DNA of 17,084 nt from DATCLA01 sp036564195 (GTDB lineage: Bacteria; Bacillota; UBA4882; UBA8346): positions 1 to 17,084 of the forward strand of contig DATCLA010000001.1 of NCBI GenBank assembly GCA_036564195.1. Direction: 5' to 3'. Of this stretch, positions 14,181-17,084 are shown one piece after another. The notes beneath the pieces were generated by a model. The model ran no database searches. It was not told the DNA's origin and saw only the letters and a program-made list of their open reading frames with translations. The position numbers were made by a program, and so were the translations under genes. Position 1 is the first letter of the stretch, and every line of letters begins with the position of its first letter.

Positions 14181-15047
14181 CTATTCCTCCCCTTCCAGGT
14201 TCAATGTGGGTCTTAAAGCATGAAACCATTTTAAAGCCGTTTCGGCTGAATTAGGCCGTCGTGAGGGAAACTTGTCCATCATTATTGATAGAAATCCGAT
14301 TAATTGCTTTTGCGTATCGCCGGGAATTTCAAATTGCATTGGCTGTATGGTTTCAGTACGTCTTAAAGCGTCTAACGGATGACTTCCATCTGTGATAAAA
14401 GGGTTCTTCCCGCTAATGGACTCATAAATTGTAACGCCGATCGAAAAAAGATCAGCCCGAATGTCTATTTCTTTCTTTAAATTTCTAAATTGTTCCGGGG
14501 CTGCATAACCGGGAGTGCATGGTCCAAAATGGGCTTTTGTCAATGTTAATGACGGCATTGATAAAAGCCTGGCAATACCAAAATCCAATAAGCAAATTCC
14601 ACCAGCTTTTTTAATAATGATATTTTCTGGCTTTATATCTCTATGTACGATTCGGTTCTTCTCAAGTTCAACCGCTGTAACAAGTAAGGCTTCCAATATA
14701 TCTAAAGCCGTTTTTAATGAAACTTTACCGTTTGCTTTTAAAAATTCTCTTAGCGTAATTCCATCAATAAACTCTTCGATTAAATATACGGCCTGGTCCC
14801 CATGATTTTCAATATTACTATACTCATAAACTTTTGGGATATTGGAAATTTGATATTTGGTGGCGACATCCACTTCACGTTTGGTCCTTTCATTGGATGA
14901 CGCATCGAGGATAAATTTGATTACAACAGTGCCATATCGAGCGTGAGTTGCCCGAAAGACCAGTTTTTGTCCGCCCCGCGCAAGCAAATTAACATCAGTC
15001 AATTGAGGGAAGGATTTTTCGACCCATGTAACGTCCGGTAGAAACAT
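14181..15047 (-). CDS. Hanks-type Ser/Thr protein kinase
   Basis: A 288-residue cytosolic kinase domain with nothing else attached: no membrane helix, PASTA or sensor domain. All catalytic elements are visible: a modified glycine loop ARGGQKLVFRA (23-33), Lys44 (VVIK), Glu58, HRDIKPENI (135-143, catalytic Asp137), DFG (155-157), APE (183-185) and ADLFSIG. The GGQK loop is seen in several bacterial kinase subfamilies. Transmembrane PASTA-kinases are the housekeeping type in Firmicutes; a bare soluble kinase inside an operon with a nuclease suggests a defence or signalling role. AAGGGGGC precedes the start; the previous gene ends 15 bases upstream. Confidence 0.93.
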   Translation of the reverse strand: MFLPDVTWVEKSFPQLTDVNLLARGGQKLVFRATHARYGTVVIKFILDASSNERTKREVDVATKYQISNIPKVYEYSNIENHGDQAVYLIEEFIDGITLREFLKANGKVSLKTALDILEALLVTAVELEKNRIVHRDIKPENIIIKKAGGICLLDFGIARLLSMPSLTLTKAHFGPCTPGYAAPEQFRNLKKEIDIRADLFSIGVTIYESISGKNPFITDGSHPLDALRRTETIQPMQFEIPGDTQKQLIGFLSIMMDKFPSRRPNSAETALKWFHALRPTLNLEGEE

Positions 15048-15062
15048 TACATATTCGCCCCC

Positions 15063-15797
15063 TTAGTGACTAAGGCCTATTCTTCTCCCGATCCATTCAT
15101 TGAATAGTAACGACGCATAACAAGCTGGCATTGGATTGATCGACGACGGCCTAACCTTTTTAATACCGCGATGACTCGAAACATAAATGCCCACTCCAAG
15201 CATTTCCGAGAGGTTCAGGTTCTTCTCTTCCGGTTTTATAACCGGAGACAATACATAGGACTCAGAAGCAAACCATTGGTTAAGACTGGCTTGGTTAAAA
15301 ACCTCTGTCCAATTGTTCATTTTTGCTTCCACGGCAATTAGTTTTTTAACTCCGAAAAACTCATTCAGCCGTTTTGCCCGCCATTGTTTGGATCGCCTCA
15401 CGACCAGTCCGGCGTCTAACAGTCTTTCAATAGTCTGAAGTAGTATTTTACCATCTATGCCAAGCTGTTTCTGAATCTCCAGTCCTTCAATTCCTTGGCT
15501 GCAAAAAATGTGGTAAAAAACTTTAAGATCAGCGGTACTGAGCCTAAAACGGTTATCGGACCATTGAGCAAACCGGCCCGGATCATATTCCGAAAAAACC
15601 ACGTCCGGAAAACCGGTTTCTAGAAACGGTTCTACAAAGACCGCCAGTTTGGTTTTTCGGTTTTTCCTACTTTGAAAGCGGCTAACTTTATAATCGATAA
15701 ACTGTTCAACTAGATGGTACTCAGGTCCGTTGGTGGATTTTCTGGTTTTTAAATTAATCTCAGGGATGCTTTGGTCAAATAATAGAATATCTTTCAC
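15063..15797 (-). CDS. PD-(D/E)XK nuclease-like protein with winged-helix insert
   Basis: The 244-residue first gene of the operon. The active-site pieces are ETGFPDVVFSEYDP (Asp65) and KKLIAVEAKMNNWTEVFNQA (Glu157-x-Lys159), followed by WFASESYVLSP, a pattern common in PD-(D/E)XK proteins. Between them, at about 86-135, RLSTADLKVFYHIF, GLEIQKQLGID and TIERLLDAGLVVRRS read as a winged helix-turn-helix. The fusion suggests DNA binding coupled to cleavage, or a dead-nuclease regulator. The start is a GTG preceded by GGGGG seven bases upstream. It could alternatively be a transcription factor of the operon; the conserved D-ExK residues argue for nuclease chemistry. Confidence 0.7.
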   Translation of the reverse strand: MKDILLFDQSIPEINLKTRKSTNGPEYHLVEQFIDYKVSRFQSRKNRKTKLAVFVEPFLETGFPDVVFSEYDPGRFAQWSDNRFRLSTADLKVFYHIFCSQGIEGLEIQKQLGIDGKILLQTIERLLDAGLVVRRSKQWRAKRLNEFFGVKKLIAVEAKMNNWTEVFNQASLNQWFASESYVLSPVIKPEEKNLNLSEMLGVGIYVSSHRGIKKVRPSSINPMPACYASLLFNEWIGRRIGLSH

Positions 15798-15811
15798 GTT
15801 AATGCCCCCAA

Positions 15812-15907
15812 TTAAACCGTCTCATCAATTCCAAAAATTACATAATTATTTCTGTGAACTTCTAAAAAATCCTCTTCACTTATAGCATTCTGATATGGAA
15901 GTGCCAT
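15812..15907 (-). pseudogene. Short ORF or truncated gene stub ahead of the operon
   Basis: An open frame reads MALPYQNAISEEDFLEVHRN followed by NYVIFGIDETV and a stop, 14 bases before the nuclease-like gene. It is 31 residues with protein-like composition and no good ribosome binding site. Upstream, the frame stays open only into the probable IS110 end. I read it as the C-terminal stub of a fourth operon gene cut off by the IS110 insertion, or less likely a small leader peptide. Confidence 0.4.
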
Positions 15908-15936
15908 GTCAAGGGGTGTAGATAAAATTTTTTAAA

Positions 15937-16117
15937 AAACAGACAGTCAAGTACTGACGACGGCATGTCAACCTGATATTCGCGGGCTGGATACCGCAAG
16001 ACTTGTCATGCGAAAGGGAGCTGATTCGGTCTATCAGCGTGGGCTAGGCCAATGACCATACCACAAGAATGAGGACGAGAACTCTCCCTTTAACCCGAAA
16101 GTCTTTACTGTCTGTTT
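15937..16117 (-). ncRNA. Candidate IS110 bridge RNA region
   Basis: This non-coding stretch downstream of the transposase is enclosed by a perfect 11-bp inverted repeat, AAACAGACAGT (15937-15947) and ACTGTCTGTTT (16107-16117). Inside, AAAGGGAG (16013-16020) pairs with CTCCCTTT (16084-16091), GCTGAT (16020-16025) with ATCAGC (16033-16038), and GCATG (15963-15967) with CATGC (16007-16011). On the minus strand the closing stem is followed by a T-run. IS110-family elements encode a bridge RNA that pairs with target and donor DNA, and in the IS1111 group it lies at the 3' end. The RNA and its strand are inferred, not shown. Confidence 0.45.
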
Positions 16118-16132
16118 AAATGTAATCAATAA

Positions 16133-17084
16133 TTAAGCAGCCATTTTTTCCTTAGCAACCTGATAAGCGATTTCCCAAATGAATCCCAATAGTTCGCGTG
16201 CGACAGCAACAATTGCTTTTTGTTTGGGCTTACCTTTAACCGTTAAGGAAACGTACTTCCGGTGTAACCGGATTTGGGCACGCCAGGAGATGTTTTTTAT
16301 CTCTTCTGATAACCCATTCTGCCGTTGACTAAGCTTTTTACCGATTCTTGGAGTATGACGATAATGCCAGCTCGATTCTACGGTAACAAATCGTATATGT
16401 GAATTTCCAGCCTTGGTGATTTTCCCTTGCCAACGACTATTCCCACTAGAATATTCTCGGGGAACTAAACCGACATAAGCCATAAGTTGGCTAGCCTTTT
16501 TAAATCGTGTAATATCTCCAATTTCGGCAATAAGTGTTGCTGCAGTAATAGGACCAATACCGCGTAGAGATTGTAGTGCGTGAAATAAACGTTGGTCTAC
16601 TAATGTTAAAACAGATTGTTCAATCTCTTTTTCAATGATTTGAATTCTCATTTTAGCTTGAAACACCGAATGGATGTGTTGACTCAAAATAAATTGATAA
16701 GCTGGTTCTTCAAGACGGATCGAATTAAGCCATGTATGATATTTTACCGACCAAGCTTTAGTTTTTTCAGGCGGTGTTATGCCTAAACGAAGCAGGAATT
16801 TCGAAAGTTGATTGCGTTTTCGTAGTAAATCTCTACAAGCATCCAATCGCATTCGAAGTAAATCGCGTAATGCCTCTTGGCGTGAATCGGGTACCCAGAC
16901 AGGGGTTAACTCACCGTTACGCAATAGACGAGCTAATTTTTTCGCATCACGTTGATCGGTTTTAATATGTTCTCCTGGTTTGACCGGAATCAACGAAGGG
17001 GCAACAACCACACAAGAAACTCCGAGATTGGTCAATTGTCGATAAATACCGTAACCACAAGGGCCTGCTTCATAGCAAAATTTA
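16133..17084 (-). CDS. IS110-family transposase, 5' end outside the window
   Basis: The frame is open to the right edge, where KFCYEAGPCGYGIYRQLTNL precedes the first possible start, so the N-terminal RuvC-like DEDD part is incomplete here. Visible are the TDQRDAKKLARLLRNGEL segment of the DEDD domain, a central coiled-coil region, and the Transposase_20 domain with LRGIGPITAATLIAEIGDI and SRWQGKITKAGNSHIRFV, containing the Ser of the C-terminal domain. IS110 enzymes are RNA-guided recombinases using a bridge RNA; a candidate for it lies just downstream. The gene points toward the kinase operon, so read-through from it could feed the operon. Confidence 0.93.
   Translation of the reverse strand, partial: KFCYEAGPCGYGIYRQLTNLGVSCVVVAPSLIPVKPGEHIKTDQRDAKKLARLLRNGELTPVWVPDSRQEALRDLLRMRLDACRDLLRKRNQLSKFLLRLGITPPEKTKAWSVKYHTWLNSIRLEEPAYQFILSQHIHSVFQAKMRIQIIEKEIEQSVLTLVDQRLFHALQSLRGIGPITAATLIAEIGDITRFKKASQLMAYVGLVPREYSSGNSRWQGKITKAGNSHIRFVTVESSWHYRHTPRIGKKLSQRQNGLSEEIKNISWRAQIRLHRKYVSLTVKGKPKQKAIVAVARELLGFIWEIAYQVAKEKMAA

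Noticed and set aside
14515..14805. 96-codon plus-strand ORF
   Set aside because: It is the shadow of the kinase catalytic core on the opposite strand.

Overview
The window looks like an accessory, defence-rich stretch of a low-GC Gram-positive bacterium, probably an anaerobic member of the Bacillota. This rests on strong AGGAGG-type ribosome binding sites, AT-rich -10 boxes, T-tailed hairpin terminators and Firmicute-like gene families; no rRNA or tRNA is present to confirm it. Small genes are scattered among many dispersed repeats and several insertion sequences, so the gene density is low.

Region 1-5,500 holds small cargo genes set among repeats: a cupin, a GrpB-family protein, a gamma-glutamylcyclotransferase-fold protein (minus strand), a 68-residue hypothetical and a DUF7309/DUF6930-like protein. 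Between them lie two complete and several partial copies of a ~222 bp MITE-like element whose inverted ends each contain an inner palindrome. There is also a second shared module (546-634, 2591-2679), short tandem repeats, and a gene remnant (4808-4882).

Region 5,485-7,610 is a conserved hypothetical gene with a recognisable promoter. An IS256-family element (6079-7557, 8-bp target duplication CGGGAATA) has inserted between this gene and its hairpin terminator. Region 7,609-8,409 is a composite repeat: a conserved leader, about 30 units of a 21-bp minisatellite and a conserved tail. A second tail copy lies at 9300-9398, so the two tails bracket a VapBC toxin-antitoxin pair. Regions 9,400-11,990 hold a hairpin-rich non-coding stretch, a second gamma-glutamylcyclotransferase-like gene, a PD-(D/E)XK nuclease-like gene, a decayed IS256 fragment and palindromes.

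Region 11,995-15,910 is the most interesting. Three tightly packed minus-strand genes encode a PD-(D/E)XK nuclease-like protein with an apparent winged-helix insert, a Hanks-type Ser/Thr kinase with all catalytic motifs, and a 400-residue conserved protein of unknown fold. Their spacing (15 and 3 bases) and overlapping translation signals indicate one operon, and I propose it as a candidate uncharacterised defence or stress module. Just downstream is an Mrr restriction gene broken by two frameshifts and one stop codon. Upstream, an IS110-family transposase (running off the right edge) with a structured, bridge-RNA-like 3' region abuts what may be the stub of a fourth operon gene.

Limits: all family assignments come from reading motifs by eye; no database search, structure prediction or folding was run.
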